Shown: positions 11,206 to 23,629 of the stretch, one piece after another
Layout: each line of letters starts with the position of its first letter
How positions within the stretch are numbered: position 1 is the stretch's first letter
Source of the DNA: Cephalopachus bancanus
Lineage: Eukaryota > Chordata > Mammalia > Primates > Tarsiidae
Reading direction: 5' to 3'
Assembly: GCA_027257055.1 (NCBI GenBank)
Contig: JAPVLO010000277.1
Coordinates: 4,216,001 to 4,280,000 of the forward strand
DNA length: 64,000 nt
Notes under the pieces: model-generated
Told to the model about the DNA's origin: nothing
What the model saw: only the letters and a program-made list of their open reading frames with translations
Databases searched by the model: none
Position numbers and translations under genes: made by a program

Positions 11206-11608
11206 CAACATTACAGAGGAGGGGAAAGAACTTTAAACTTGTTTTTACATGATAGGGTAATTTCTCCTAATGGGTACGGGGGCACTTGGGATTGGTCTGG
11301 TCCGCTCAGCTACCTGTGATTGACGGGGGAGCTGCCAAATGAGCAGAGTGGAATGTCAGATAAGCTAGGTTTAGCAAGCAGGCAGGCTAAGCAAAGGAAT
11401 GTCCGGGAGGGGTTTATTACCCAACATTCACACACTGCTAGCAGCAGTTGCGGAAGCAATCGGTTATTTTATGAGACAAACAAAAATTAAACTTAACAAA
11501 ATTCTAAGTACAAACACTGCAAACAAATGCAGTGAACGTGGGGTAGGGATTCATATAGTAATAGTTCTCTTAGAGTCTTCCTTTTAATCTCTTGGGTCTC
11601 TCAAGGGT

Positions 11609-11934
11609 AAATTGGCCTTGCCTCCCAGTTCATCTGACTGATTCATTAAAAGTGTCCATGGTTTCATTCTGGACTTTTGATGCCCTGCGTGGTTTTGTGG
11701 ATAGTCTCCTGGGGGCAGTGATTCGGTAGTGGATGGCTCCTATTTTTAAAAGGTGTGGCATTCGGGGCTGTCCAATAAACTCAGAAGGTCCCTTGTCTTT
11801 GAGAAAATGACCTAGAGATGGAGTGTACTAGAGATCTCAGCCATCATCTTCCTCAGTGCAGCTTCTCTGCTGTCCAGGGTTCTTTTTGCACAACTTGTTT
11901 CCATCTTGGACCCAAGATGCTAGAAGACTGTATC
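11609..11934. other. Unassigned sequence
   Basis: Right flank of the retrovirus; no gene or clear repeat recognised. Confidence 0.45.
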
Positions 11935-12700
11935 AGTCAGTGTTCTCCAGAGAAACAACCAATGCAATATACATCTCTCTGTCTCTGGATCTCACTCTGT
12001 CAATCATCCATCTATCTATTCATATCTATCATCTGTCATATAACGACTTGTCTATCGTCTACCTACCTTATCTATCATCTCCCTATCTTCTCTCCACCAA
12101 TTTATCGATCATCTAACTAATCATCTATTTATCTATTATCTCTCTACCTGCCTACATTTATTTTAAGGAATTGGCTCACAACAGTTGGGTGTGCTGGCAA
12201 GACTGAAAGCTGCAGGGTAGGATCGGTAGGCTGAAAATTCAAGTGAGAGTTGACTTTGTAGTGTTGAGTCTGGGTTCTGCAGGATAACAGGCTGGAACTC
12301 AGGTAAGGTTTCGATATTGCAGTCTTCAGAATAACTTCTTCTCTGAGAAACCTCAGTCTTTGTTCTTAAGACCCTCAACTGATTGGAGGAGGCCCATCCA
12401 CGTTACGGAGGGTAATTTGCTCTACTTGACGTCTACTGACATAAACGTAATCACATCTAAGAAACACCTTCACTTGAGGTGGGAGGGTTGCTTGAGCCCA
12501 GGAGATCTAGGCTGCAGTGAGCTCTGATTGTGTCCTTGGGCTCCAGTCTGGGCGACAGAGTGAGACCCCATCTCTAAATATAAATAAGTAAACAGTATGA
12601 AATATCTTCATAGCAACGTCCAGACTGATGTTTGACCAAACAACGGGACACCAGAGTCTCGCCAAGTTGACGTGTAAAATTAACCACCTCTAAGCAAATA
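11935..12700 (-). repeat. Ancient interspersed repeat, family not named
   Basis: Starts near tatcagtcagtgttctccag, passes a (TCTA)n-like stretch (12000-12150), then ttaaggaattggctcac, and ends near aaattaaccacctc. The opposite-strand copy at 33985-34435 carries the same order of words. A partial Alu (12471-12599) interrupts it. Confidence 0.6.
12471..12599 (+). repeat. Alu right-arm fragment inside the ancient repeat
   Basis: Starts at ttgaggtgggagggttgcttg and ends with gagtgagaccccatctctaaa. A likely duplication, gaaacaccttca and gaaatatcttca, lies on either side. It belongs to the older Alu class. Confidence 0.65.
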
Positions 12701-12789
12701 GGGAACACTGCCCCCTCAGTTTCTGTGGCCACCACCTATATCGGTCCTCCTCCCCACTGCCTACTGACACAGAATTCACTACAATTTGG

Positions 12790-13317
12790 ATGACTCTTTA
12801 CTACCTCTTCACCTTTCAAAATAATTCTGGAGCACTGTCTCAGGCATCCACGCTTTTCTGGCCACCACCACCACCTGCCCATGTTTCACCTATGAGGCTC
12901 CGGGGTCCCTCTGAGATGAACCAGATTATCTTCCTTCATCTCTTTTCTACATCTGTTCAAACTTTCCCAATTAGCTCTTCAGAAAACCCAAACCATCCAA
13001 ATCATCTTTGCAAAGCTTGTCTGAATGCCAAGAAGGCAAGGAAATGGAGCGATCATTGGACGTTTACGATTATTATGACTAATGTTTTAGTAGTAGATAT
13101 GATTGATGATACAGTAGAATGGCACATTGATGTGTTTATGAACACACAATGGAATCCTCTTTTAATCGGTCTATATAGTATGTTTATGATATATTTATGC
13201 CAATTCTTGCATAGATTTTTTTCTTATAGTTTGAGAACGATTTTATGGATGGTGTCTCTGCATTCCAATATGTTGATGGTGCTGAATCAGCTTACAGTTG
13301 TAGTACTACATCTATGA
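12790..13317 (+). other. 175-codon open frame, not recognised
   Basis: The frame is rich in Ile, Leu, Met and Phe and would read as several hydrophobic stretches in its second half. No family is recognised, there is no promoter, Kozak context or splice-site support, and base composition is like the A/T-rich flanks. It is probably chance, but it is not covered by a repeat I can name. Confidence 0.12.
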
Positions 13318-13512
13318 GGAAACTAGAGTCTGCTTTATGATGTTTGCTTTGTGAAATAGTTCAGCAGGGTTCATCTTAGCCAGTGTGAGCAGGCCTGGTG
13401 CTCTTTTACCCCTGACATTCGACCTTTCCTCCCCGAGACTCTGCTATGCCCCCGTGTTGCTGAAGCCGGCCCCCAGTTACCTGTGGTGTTAACTTAAGAG
13501 AGAGAAATACAG

Positions 13513-13807
13513 CCGGGCTTGGTGGCTCAGCCTGTAATCCTGCGCCTTTGGGAGGCTGAGGTGAGTGGATTGCCTGAGCCTGTGGGTTCGAGACCTGCCT
13601 GGGCAACTTGGTGAGATCTCATCTCTACAATAAATCAAAAAATCAGCCAGGCGTGGTAGCACATGCCTGTAATTCTGGCTACTTGGAAGGCTGAGGCGGA
13701 AGGATCGCCGGAGCCCAGCAGGTCAAGGCTGCGGTGGCCGGGAGTGGCCACTGCACTCCAGTCTGGGCAACAGACTGAGACTCCAACTCAAAAAAAAAAA
13801 AAAAAAA
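13513..13807 (+). mobile_element. Alu, full length, young family
   Basis: Full dimer from gccgggcttggtggctcag to an A-tail. Target duplication gagagagaaatacag (13498-13512) and gagagagaaacacag (13814-13828), one mismatch. Confidence 0.95.
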
Positions 13808-14264
13808 GAGAGAGAGAGAGAAACACAGAGGCCTTTTATTAGGTATCTATCCTGAGGATAAAGCTATCCATAAAAATGCAATGTTTGCATTATAAGAAGA
13901 GATTTGTTGGGGTTTTTTTTCTTTCATAAGGGAGCCTCAAGCTAACATCTCTGTATATTTTAAAATGAAAAAGAGTCTTCAAACAAATCCTCTAATTCGA
14001 TTTTCAAGAAAAAGCCTCTGGGCCCTTGTTTACTAATTATTTGGGAAGAAACTTTCCATGCAGGAAGCATCTTGCTGCAGGGCGAAGGCTGCTGAGTCTT
14101 GAAGGTGTGGGCAGGTGGGGGTGGGAGGGCAGGCGGAAGACAAGTGTTCGAAGAAATGGGGGCATGGAGAGGCCGGAAAGAGGGGAGTTTGCAGTTCTGG
14201 GGAGACTCAGAGAGGAATGAAATTGGGCTTGAAGAGACAAGCTTATTCTAGAACCAGACTGGGG

Positions 14265-14425
14265 TCTGATTGCCTGGCGTGCACCTGGAGTCCTAGCTAC
14301 TCGGAAGGCTGAAGTGAAAGGATTGGCTGGGCCGCGGGGTCGAGGCTGAGGTGGGCTGTGATCGTGCCCCCGCACTCTAGCCTGGACAGCACAACGAGGC
14401 CTCGACTCAAAACGAAAACAAAACG
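14265..14425 (+). repeat. Alu right-arm fragment
   Basis: Contains gcacctggagtcctagctac and a degenerate end (gcacaacgaggcctcgactc) with an A-rich tail. The left arm is absent. Confidence 0.75.
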
Positions 14426-14599
14426 TAGCTATAATGTCGTTAAGCATGCTAAAGAAATCTTTTCAACTTCAGATCCATAATGGTCTGAGGGGCTGAGGCA
14501 AGTGAATTCTGTCCTGGATATGACAAAAGCTGGGGTCTGTCCAATACATATTTCCACATGGACTTATTTACATTTTATGTATTTTCTTTTCTTTTCGTT

Positions 14600-14894
14600 C
14601 TTTTTTTTTTTTTTTAGTCAGAGTCTCACTCTGTCGACCAGGTTGGAGTGCAATGGCATGCTCATGGCCAACTCAGCCTCAATCTGCTGGCTCCGGCGAT
14701 CCTTCCACCTCAGCCTTTCAAGTAGCTGGAACTACAGGCACGTGCTACCGTGCCTGGATATTTTAAAAACTTTATTGTAGAGATGAAGTCTCACCAAGTT
14801 GCCTGGGCTGGTCTCAAACCTGCAGGCTCAGGCAGTCCTCCAGTCTCAGCCTCCCAAAGTGCTTAGATGACAGGCTGAGCCACCGAGCCCGGCC
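14600..14894 (-). mobile_element. Alu, full length, young family
   Basis: Imperfect duplication cattttatgtattttctttt (14571-14590) and cattttatatcttttc (14895-14910). The stretch after 'gcctggata' has lost its usual loop sequence. Confidence 0.9.
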
Positions 14895-15529
14895 CATTTT
14901 ATATCTTTTCTTTTTTGTTGTTGTTACTGCTCATAGCAGTTTTATTCATAAGACTAAAAGATGGAAAGTGCTCAAATGTCTTTCAATGAGTGAATAACTG
15001 AAAAAAACCTCTGGTATTCCATATTCTGGAACGCTACTCAGCATTTTATGTTTTCAAAGCCTTTTTGCATTCCATCTCGCCTCTCTGGCGTGTGTGTGCT
15101 TTCTTCGGCATGAAATTTCCTTTCTCCCCATTTGTCAGGGTTCCTCTGGCCACATTCACCTGACAGTCGCTTCTCCTGCCGAACTTCCGTTCGGATCTGC
15201 ACCTGTGTCCTGTCCTGTCCCTCACACTGTCCTCCCTGCTCCGTCACTACAATAAGCCACATTCCCTTTCTAGACCACTCTCTCCCTGAAGGTAGAGGCC
15301 ACCGTGCCCTTTCATCTTCCCGTGTCCTGTATCTTTACTGGATGAATGTAGAGAGAACCCAACATATGATATGAGTAAAGTAATGATTTTATTTGACCTC
15401 CCCACCTCACGTGCTGTGAGGCAGACAGGATTTGCTGCTTTCTGTCTCAAGGCGGGGGGTGCCCACACACCCCTTTCTATGGGCGGGGTTCAAGGGGGTA
15501 GGGCCTGAGGAGTCAGGGAGGCTCAGGTT

Positions 15530-15655
15530 CCGATCCTAGCTCCGTGTCTTACTGTGACTTAAGTCCTTTAACCTCTTGGAACCTCATCTGGCTCATCTGT
15601 AAAATGGGAACAATAACACCCGACTCCCAGGATTGTACAGAGGGTTAAAGAGTAT
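15530..15655 (-). repeat. MIR relic
   Basis: Antisense MIR words in order: gtgacttaagtcctttaacc, then tcatctgtaaaatgggaaca, then the decayed 'gttgtnaggatta' part. Confidence 0.7.
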
Positions 15656-16515
15656 GTCATTTCTTTCTTTCTGCCTGTTCACTTCTAAGCCTCCGCACTG
15701 AATAATTTGCCGTTACTTGGAAGGTTTCTCAAAGACTTTTAAAAAAAACAACCACCACCTATTTTTTTATCCATTTCTTAGCTTCCATCTCCACCTACCC
15801 CCAGGCTCCCCAGAGAAGAGATGTTGCGATTTGGGGCTCCTAATTAGTCCCCGAGAGGTTCCTGGGCTCCAACAGATAAGGCTGATCCCTTCTGTACATT
15901 TCCAGAGGGGAGAGACAACAATAGTTTCTACACACAATGCTACTGTCAAAACGGTGTGCTGTGAAAATGAATCTTCTTCTTACTCCAAGAGAAAGAACAA
16001 TATCTCTCCTTGACTTTTTTCCTAAGTGTCCCCTTTCTTATTCAGACATCCTTGCCAGCATCTCAACACTTTTTTAAGGTGGAAAACAGGATCAAAGAGA
16101 AGGTCTGATTCCCAGCTTGGTGCTAATCAGTTGCATGGCATCATCATAAATGGTTTGCTTGAAATTTTTATTCTCAGATTGCTGGTAAGATCGATTCTTT
16201 GGATTTAAGACAGGCTGCCTATGGGTTTTTAAGTTGTTTGACCTTGAGCATAGCTCTGGCTGAAAAAGGCTCAAGCCGTAGAAATCTACACCCCCTGTCC
16301 CTGCACTCTCTCAGGAGAGGAGCTGTAATTCACAGCCACAGGCAAGTCAATACTCCTGTGTCTACAGTGTGGGCAATGTTTCTGGAGCTACTGTATCTAC
16401 GAAGTTTATGCCCCGGGAAGTCTGTTATTCCCACTATCTCTTTGGCCAGTTGAGGAATGTAAAGCTGTATACCTCGTAAATAGTTGGGTATATATTCTGA
16501 TGCAGAAGGTGGGAG
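15656..16515. other. Unassigned sequence
   Basis: Only short overlapping open frames; no gene, RNA or clear repeat recognised. Confidence 0.45.
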
Positions 16516-16960
16516 GATGTATTAGTGTCCTGTGGCTGCTGTAACAGATTCTTGCAAACTTGGTGGCTTAAAACAACAGAAACCGATTCTTTCACAGCTC
16601 CAGAATCCAGCAGGTCTGAACTCCCTGTGGGGACTTGAGGGGAGAATCCATTCCCTGCCTCTGTGGGCTTCTCTGTCCTGGCATCCCTGGGTGTGGAGCT
16701 GCAACACTCCAATCTCTGCCTCTGTCCTCACATGACTTTCTCCTCTGTGTGTCTCTGTCTTCTCCTGTTCTGTCTGTCTCCAGGATCCCTCTGCCTCTTT
16801 CTTGTCACTGGATTTAGGGCCCACCTGGATCATCTTCCTCTCAACATCAACTCCATCACCTCCGCAAAAAAAGCCCTTTTCCAGATAAAGTCACATCCAC
16901 AGGTTCCTGGGGTTTGATGTGGACATCTGTTTGAGGTGCTACTGCTTAGTCGACCACAGA
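16516..16960 (-). repeat. MLT1-type (MaLR) LTR
   Basis: Antisense words of MLT1 in order: attagtgtcctgtggctgc, ggtggcttaaaacaacaga, ccaatctctgcctctgtcc, agggcccacctggatcat, and cagataaagtcacatccaca. No internal MaLR sequence follows. Confidence 0.8.
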
Positions 16961-17214
16961 GGAATAAGAATGACTTCTAACTGGATGACCTGTAGGTATT
17001 TTTTCTTCAGCTCCATGCCTTGGTGTTCGGAAACACAGAGATATTTTTGTAGACTGGTGTACTAGGTGGTTCCTCGGAAAACATCAACATGGCTGTGTGC
17101 CTAGATAAATGCTATCGTTCTGATTCTTTAATTCTAAGAGTGAAATTTCACTGACTAAATGTTTTGTAACGGGTGTGATTTCTAAGACTCAGATACGCAA
17201 AAAGGAAACTTTTG

Positions 17215-17345
17215 TTTCCCTATAATTTCTCTTTTTAAATTTGTAATTATTTTATCCTAAAAACAAAATAAATGAGGGTTAGGTACATACGTGGTCACCA
17301 TACAGGTAAAGTGTGGGTATATAATTTCTATCTCAAGCTTCATTT
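17215..17345 (-). repeat. L1 3'-end fragment
   Basis: Antisense copy of an L1 3' untranslated end also seen at 25793, 30840, 56560 and 61600: gagggttaggtacatacgtg and atacaggtaaagtgtggg. 5' truncated. Confidence 0.5.
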
Positions 17346-18099
17346 GCCTGATAGTAAAAGCTCAATCAAGTCACTTTTAAAAAGCCTCAAACTCTTCAAT
17401 AATTTCTGAATCCTTTTGAATTTAGAGTCAGTTGAGGAATTCCCCTACGTCTTGTCCTTTTCCACAGCGTCGACTTTAAGCTCCCTGGCTTAGGTGGACT
17501 GGACAGGGGTGACGAGGGAGCCATCCAAGCCACACGGCGGGCACTAAAACCCAGCTCTTTCACTTCCTCGCTGGGTGATCTTGGTGTTGCAAATTGGCTT
17601 CTTGGAACGCAATAAGATGCAGCCGTCTGCTAAGTCGTGCCCTTGGGAGCAACAGCTGTGGACGGGGGAGGCCACAGGAAGAAATCTGACTGTCACGCGG
17701 TCCCAGTGACAACCTTGGCTAACCCCACAGGCAGCTCTGGAGCTGGGATGGCCCTCCAGAGCGTCCCAAGTTGGGCTCAGGCGGCCACGTCTTTCTGTTC
17801 CCTCGGTGATCAGGCATTCGATGTTGGCAAGGTGCCCCTCTGCCTCGGGGCAATCCCTTAAGAGACTGCAGCTGGAGACTGTCTGCTAGTAGTCCCCCAG
17901 TGGCTGTGGGTCTGGGCGGTGCATCCTACACATCTTCTTCGCCTGTATACTGGCAGCAGCTACTCCAAGACGCCAGTGTACCTTTCTAACCAGGAGAAAT
18001 GTAGAAGAGGAGGCTTTGTGGGGTGAGCGACAATGCCCACCTCTGCAGCTGGTCTCCGGGCCACCACAGGGTTCATCGTCTTCTTCCTCCAGTCTCCAT
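17346..18099. other. Unassigned sequence
   Basis: Nothing recognised. A 74-codon open frame at 17637-17861 has no family resemblance. Confidence 0.4.
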
Positions 18100-19180
18100 T
18101 CGGAATTTCCCTTCAGCTCAGCCAGCAGCTTTGCTGGTCCCAGTGGCTAACCTGGTGGCATAACCCAGACTCTCACCTCCGAGTCCTGGTCACCAGGTCC
18201 CACTCAGGCTGAGATTCCTGTCGTTCCTTGTCCGTTTTCTGTCGAAGCTGGGTAAAGGAGGGCCAAGAGATGTCCAAGTGGACCCCTCCCATCCCCATTT
18301 TGCCACAGAAAAAAAATTCTTCCTGATGACCAGAGTCAATTCGGGGCTGCTGGGGTGGTGTCTCTCCTTGCTTGGTGGTCCCTTGGCACAAGTTGCTGAA
18401 GTATCCAGGCGGCAGTCACGGCTTAAACTTCAGTGGAAATCTTACCCTGTTCTCTGGAAGAGGGGTTCTCTGTCTGGGAACCATGAGTGGCAGTGCCCAG
18501 GGTTATAGGATGGAAGCATGAATTCCCCACGTGAGCACAAAAAGTAATGGTCATGGGGCACTCCTTGGTTCCCAGGCCAAGAATTCTTCCTTTGGGGTAT
18601 AGCAAAGGCTTCCATTCCAAATGGGTACTGCGTTGGGGGCACCCATCATGTGCAAGTGTCACTGTCTTGACGTCTAAGGTGCCATTCACCCAGGGTGGGT
18701 GCTATTCCCTGCCCACTGTGATTCCTGGCCTCTGTTCCTCTAATTCTTCCAGGTGGGTCTTTTCCTGGCCCTGGGGAAATTTCCTTATGTGTGTATTTAC
18801 AGTGTGTGCTGAGTGCTTGAGGGGGACCCTCTGCAGAGCTCCAGAGTTCTGCTCCTGTCCAGCTTCTCTTTCTAACTCTGGCCTCCTGAGTCCTTCCAGA
18901 GTCTGGGATCTGTCTTCCCTGTTTAAGGAGGAGACGAGATTCTGTCTGCTTCTGCCATGCTGCTCTGTCCTGGAATCCCTTTCCAGGTCTTGCCGGAGGC
19001 CATCTCAGGCCTGCCTTGCTTGCTTCCCATCTCTCAGGGATTGCGGTCCTTCACTGCCTGATGGCCAGCGTCTTGGAAACCGTTCCCCATGTATTTTGCC
19101 CAGTGTTTGGCTGTTTCAACATGAAGAGTAAATCTCAGTGGAAGCAGAATTCGACCAGGGCTTTCAAAACCTGAAGGTGG
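18100..19180. repeat. Probable old L1-derived stretch
   Basis: The end (cttcccatctctcagggatt, then ccttcactgcctgatggcc and gtcttggaaaccgttcc) matches sequence I remember from old L1 3' regions. The left part is not assigned. A 194-codon open frame (18547-19131) overlaps it and is not taken as a gene. Confidence 0.3.
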
Positions 19181-19187
19181 AAACCTT

Positions 19188-19192
<5 letters not shown>

Positions 19193-19221
<29 letters not shown>
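19193..19221 (+). repeat. (CT)n microsatellite
   Basis: About 14 uninterrupted CT units. Confidence 0.95.
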
Positions 19222-19222
<1 letters not shown>

Positions 19223-19498
19223 TCTCCGTGATTCCTTTCCCTTCGGGGCAATGTCAGCCTGGAACTTTCCGGCCTGAAAAACAAAGGGTTACAGGTTGAA
19301 GTAACAGCAAGAAAAGCAAAACCCCAAACGAATATTGCTTAGCAATGCCCCTCTCTTCCTGCCAAGATTGTGACTCATACCATTTGTTTCACCTTTATCA
19401 AGTTTTATTGTCTTAAATGAGGAAGAGACAGAAGATTTTGTTGGCATCTGAACCTTACTTATTCTTGGTTTTATTCTGGGGGCGGAGGACTGCCCCAT

Positions 19499-19499
<1 letters not shown>

Positions 19500-19538
<39 letters not shown>
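19500..19538 (+). repeat. (CA)n microsatellite
   Basis: About 19 CA units. Confidence 0.95.
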
Positions 19539-19540
<2 letters not shown>

Positions 19541-19559
19541 GTCCTCTGAGAAACAAGAT

Positions 19560-20588
19560 TGCCTAATTTCAGAATTTCAGGAATGTTAAAGGCGGCCTAA
19601 GGAGAGTCTAGTGAGCCCTGGCGATTTCTCCCCACAGTGGCTGAGATCCTTCTGCTTGTACTTTGCCTGGCATGTCTGGGTCTCTGAAGCCACACATCCA
19701 TCTCTGCGGTGCTGCAGGTTATTTGCTGACATGCCTCATGGGTGCAGGGGAGGGAGAAACATGACCTCCTGTGGGGGTCCCATAAATCCAGTTCTCCGGG
19801 GCACCCCAAGGAAAGTGGAGGTGAGAACTTTGGGCTTTAGACCCCTTTCAGCCTCTGCTGTTTGTAACCGCTATGTGGTGTGTCGAACTGACTTAGGATG
19901 GGAAATCCCAACTGCTTTAAATTAACACACCGGAGAGGATGAGAACTTGGGTGAAGTGGGCTTCACTGAGCCATACTGAATGTTAACTGTAGTTGATCTC
20001 CAAAATGGTCAAGTGTTAACATTTAACATTCAGCTGCAGCTGAGGCCAAAGCCAATTATCACTGTCATGGAAAGAACTTATGGGATACAAGAATGAATCT
20101 GACATTCTATTAAGAATGAAATTTTTTGCTATTACTTAAAGTGGAAGACACATATTTATTATATAAGGACTCCAACATGGCAGCCTCATAAAAATTCTTG
20201 GCATCTTGGTTAAACATGTATATATTTCCTACACAGTTATAATTGTTTATAACGTCATTTAGCTTGTGAGAAGACTTTTTTTAAAAGTTCGGTAAGTTCT
20301 TTGTTTATGAGTAAGACTGTACAGGATTCAGCAGTGTCTAATTTAGGTAAAACAGTACTGTACCTAATTTAGGGACACCAGTAAAAATTAAAAATGAGTA
20401 ATTCAGCATGCAAGCGAAAGATATTTCCATCTCAGCCGTTTATCCTGTGGTCCCTCGGGCCTGATTTTTTTGTGTGGTGAAATTTTAAAGTAAGCTCACC
20501 CCAGTACCCAGGTTACTACATTTTATAATTTAAAGACAGAAAAGACACAAATATGATAAAGAATATTATTGTGATTAATAGCTCAGTT
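19560..20588. other. Unassigned sequence
   Basis: A/T-rich with no long open frame and no recognised repeat. Confidence 0.45.
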
Positions 20589-20603
20589 CATGAGCTGTTT
20601 TTT

Positions 20604-20894
20604 TTTTTTTTTTTTTGAGTTGGAGTCTCACTCTGTCGCCCAGACTGGAGTGCAGTGGCTACTCCCGGTCACCACAGACTCGACCTGCTGGGCTCCGGCG
20701 ATCCTTCCGCCTCTGCCTTCCAAATAGCTGGAACTACAGGCCCGCGCTACCCACACCTGGTTAATTTTTTGATTTATTGTAGAGATGAGGGCTCGCCAAG
20801 TTGCCCAGGTGGGTCTTGAACCCATGGGCTCAGGCATCCACTCACCTTGGCCTCCCAAAACGTGGGATTACAGGCTAAGCCACTGAGCCCGGCC
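20604..20894 (-). mobile_element. Alu, full length, young family
   Basis: Target duplication catgagctgtttt at 20589-20601 and 20895-20907, no mismatch. Confidence 0.95.
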
Positions 20895-21732
20895 CATGAG
20901 CTGTTTTAATAAAGTAAAGTTCTAGTGAAAATAATGTCCTAGGATTCGCTTTTTAAAGCTTTCTTTAAAAAAAAATATGCTTACAAAACGACAGATGTAG
21001 GTGAAAAAAATCCTCCATGATGATAACACAGCGAACGAGTTTCCTGTGAACAAAGCTGAACACTACAGAGACAGGCTGACTGTTTAAACCCAGATTAGCT
21101 TCTTAATACCATGGAGATCCTACTGTGAAATCGTACCAGGCTAGTTTCTAAACATCAATGGTCTTAGTTTAATAATGCAAAAAATTCCACTTTATCAGCT
21201 ATTTTAAAGTTTCAGAGACAGAATTCTTTGGCCTATGGACACTGACCCCAGTACCGCCCCCCCTCGATGAAGGCATTCTCTTCATTCTCAAGGAGGGTCT
21301 TACGATGTCATCCGTCACAAGATCACACAGTGCTTTTATTCAGGAATTGGCGTGGAGGAGGTTGTCATAGTATTCAGTTGCTCTTTTCCTCACCCGTGGA
21401 AGGCTTTTCCCAGGAATCTTGGGTAAGTCTTGATGTCTGTTATGGTGGCCCACACTGAAGGTTAGTAAATTCAGAGTACATTTCATGTCCCTTTAAGAAC
21501 ATGCAAGCTTCAGTTACAAAAGGTCCAGAAAATGGGGGCAAACCTAGAGCAGGCAGGGATGCTGCTAATATGCAAACTAAAGATTGAATTCCAAAAAAAA
21601 AGGGGAAATTATAGTGCCGAAAGTGATCTGGACCAAGTCTTGATCATTTCCAGAGAAGAAATTGATTGGGTTGATGCACAGAGGCCGAAAGGCATAAGAG
21701 AGAGGCTGAAGAATAACCCAGGTTAACTTTCT

Positions 21733-22062
21733 TTTTTAATTTTCATTTATTTTTATTTTTTTATTTTTTATTTTTTTGAGTTGGAGTCTCACTCTGTCGC
21801 CCAGACTGGAGTGCAGTGGTGGCTCCCGGCCACCGCAGCCTCGACCCGGTGGGCTCCGGTGATCCTTCCGCCTCAGCCTTCCGAGTAGCTGGAACTACAG
21901 GCGCGTGCTACCACGCCTGGCTAATTTTTTGATTTACTGTAGAGATGCGGTCTCGCCAAGTTGCCTAGGCGGGTCTCGAACCTGCGGGCTCAGGCAATCC
22001 ACTCACCTCAGCCTCCCAAGGTGCGGGATTACATACAGGCTGAGCCATCGAGCCCGACGTAT
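21733..22062 (-). mobile_element. Alu, full length, young family
   Basis: Duplication gttaactttct at 21722-21732 and 22063-22073. A small insertion (acatacaggc for acaggc) lies near its 5' end. The tail is (TTTTA)-rich on plus. Confidence 0.95.
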
Positions 22063-22073
22063 GTTAACTTTCT

Positions 22074-23629
22074 GAAAATGGAACAGAAGACCCAACCCTA
22101 AGAATCAGTAGGGATATCCACACCAGGGACATCAGCTCTGAAGTATCAGTGATGACTCGTGTGCTTGAACCTCAACGAAAATCGAATATAGAATCCCAAT
22201 TAGGAATACTAGCAAATGTTTTAAACCAGTGACTCCACATGCTCTGCAGTGGCCGCAGGTGCGACTGAGGAAAACCTCACAACCAGAGTCATTTAATGGT
22301 TAATACAGACGCCAAGGCACATACCTACAATATGACCCATTTCCAGTCCAAGTCTTTTACTAAATAAAATGCAACCAGCAGGGTGAGATCTATTGTAATT
22401 ATAGTTCCTACAAAGTTGGGATAAGGTTTCCTGCAGCGTTTTATCTCTGGGTACTTTGTCAGGATCTCTGAGTGTCGACTGGCGTGGGCTGGTGAGTATA
22501 GACCTGGTGGAAGTCTTCCCATGGGACGTGGTTTCCCACAAGAGTGGCGGTTTGTGGCTTCTGATGATACATTGTTTAGATATATCACAAGTTCTGTTAA
22601 ACAGAAGCTCTCATTTTCTGACACTCAAGATATACAGTTTCCCTGTACACAGCTGAGCTGATGATTACAAGATGGGCTTTAGTAAGAGGTACCAGCAGAA
22701 CCATTGCTGGAGTTCTGGGCTTCCTGCAGTGTTTCTGTCTTCCATTTGGATGACACCCACAAAGCCCTTAGGCACTGACATTTAGGAAGTAAAACTCAGG
22801 TCATAATCTTTAGCTGCTGAGTCAAACTCAAAATACCACCATAGTACTAAAAACCTTTAAGAGACAGTTTCAAAATCTGTCCCAACACAGGCTGTTCCTG
22901 CCTTGGGAACAGAAAGAAGAAAGATACCTGCTGAGAGACTGTGTCTCATTGTGAGGTTCATATGAGGAAAATCACCGAATTACTCTGCCTGTTCTCCCTA
23001 ACAATGATAATTTTGGAAAGTCCAGGAACAAGCAGAGCTTCCTATTTAATGACTCTGCGTGATTTTTTTTTTTTTTATCCTGGTGGGTGTTGGCTTAGAC
23101 TACGCATGGTGCAAGCAGCGTGGATCTGTGTGCAAAACACATTTGGATGCTCTGATCGAGGTCTTATATACAAGCTCTACTGGGCATTTACAAACACGTT
23201 TGGCTACATTTCATTCCAGAAAGAGATTTTATTGAAGTGCACCTTGAAATTATATTTGGTAGTGAAATGAACTGTACTCCCACAGCTAACCAGTTGATCA
23301 AAACACCTCCTTCGAGAGTCTGATTAAACTACAGAATAGAAAGTTATTTTGTAGAAACTTATTTCTATGAAAATACCTGAGGGGGGGCAGAAAGAAAAAT
23401 CAGACAGTGCTCCAAAACATATTTTAAAGGGAAATAAGTTGATCAGTCTCTGAGGTCAAACTGTTCGCTACACTATAATCCTGTTCCCCACCAGGCTGCA
23501 GCTAGACCACAACACTGTGTTTATGACTTTTGGTCTCTACGTCAGTAGTGTCAGAATGTCCTCACAGGCTGAGGATTTTGTCCTGTTCAGATGAGAGCAG
23601 GATTTCCACAGAGACCCAAATGACTAGTA
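22074..23629. other. Unassigned sequence
   Basis: Several open frames of 60-110 codons on both strands, none recognisable. No RNA gene or clear repeat. Confidence 0.4.

Larger units (their letters stand above)
11050..11603 (-). repeat. 5' LTR of the retrovirus
   Basis: 554 bp, about 98% identical to the left LTR; the one indel lies in the A/G-run near 11216. The primer-binding site is two bases downstream in viral sense. Confidence 0.95.
3488..11608 (-). mobile_element. Endogenous retrovirus, both LTRs, coding capacity lost
   Basis: Two near-identical repeats (3493-4047 and 11050-11603) enclose about 7.0 kb. The 5-bp duplication agggt sits outside each end (3488-3492, 11604-11608), each LTR has TG...CA ends, a primer-binding site adjoins the right LTR, and a polypurine tract adjoins the left LTR. 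Together these fix the element on the minus strand. The LTRs differ by about 10 substitutions and one indel (roughly 1.8%), so integration is fairly recent. No long gag, pro-pol or env frame survives; a gag start with an early stop and several env relics remain. The interior looks chimeric (see findings). Confidence 0.95.

Noticed and set aside
12790..13317. Hydrophobic 175-codon open frame as a membrane protein gene
   Set aside because: No family match; A/T-rich composition gives hydrophobic codons by chance. Kept only as a low-confidence entry.
18547..19131. 194-codon open frame (plus)
   Set aside because: It overlaps sequence resembling an old L1 3' region and has no recognisable domain.
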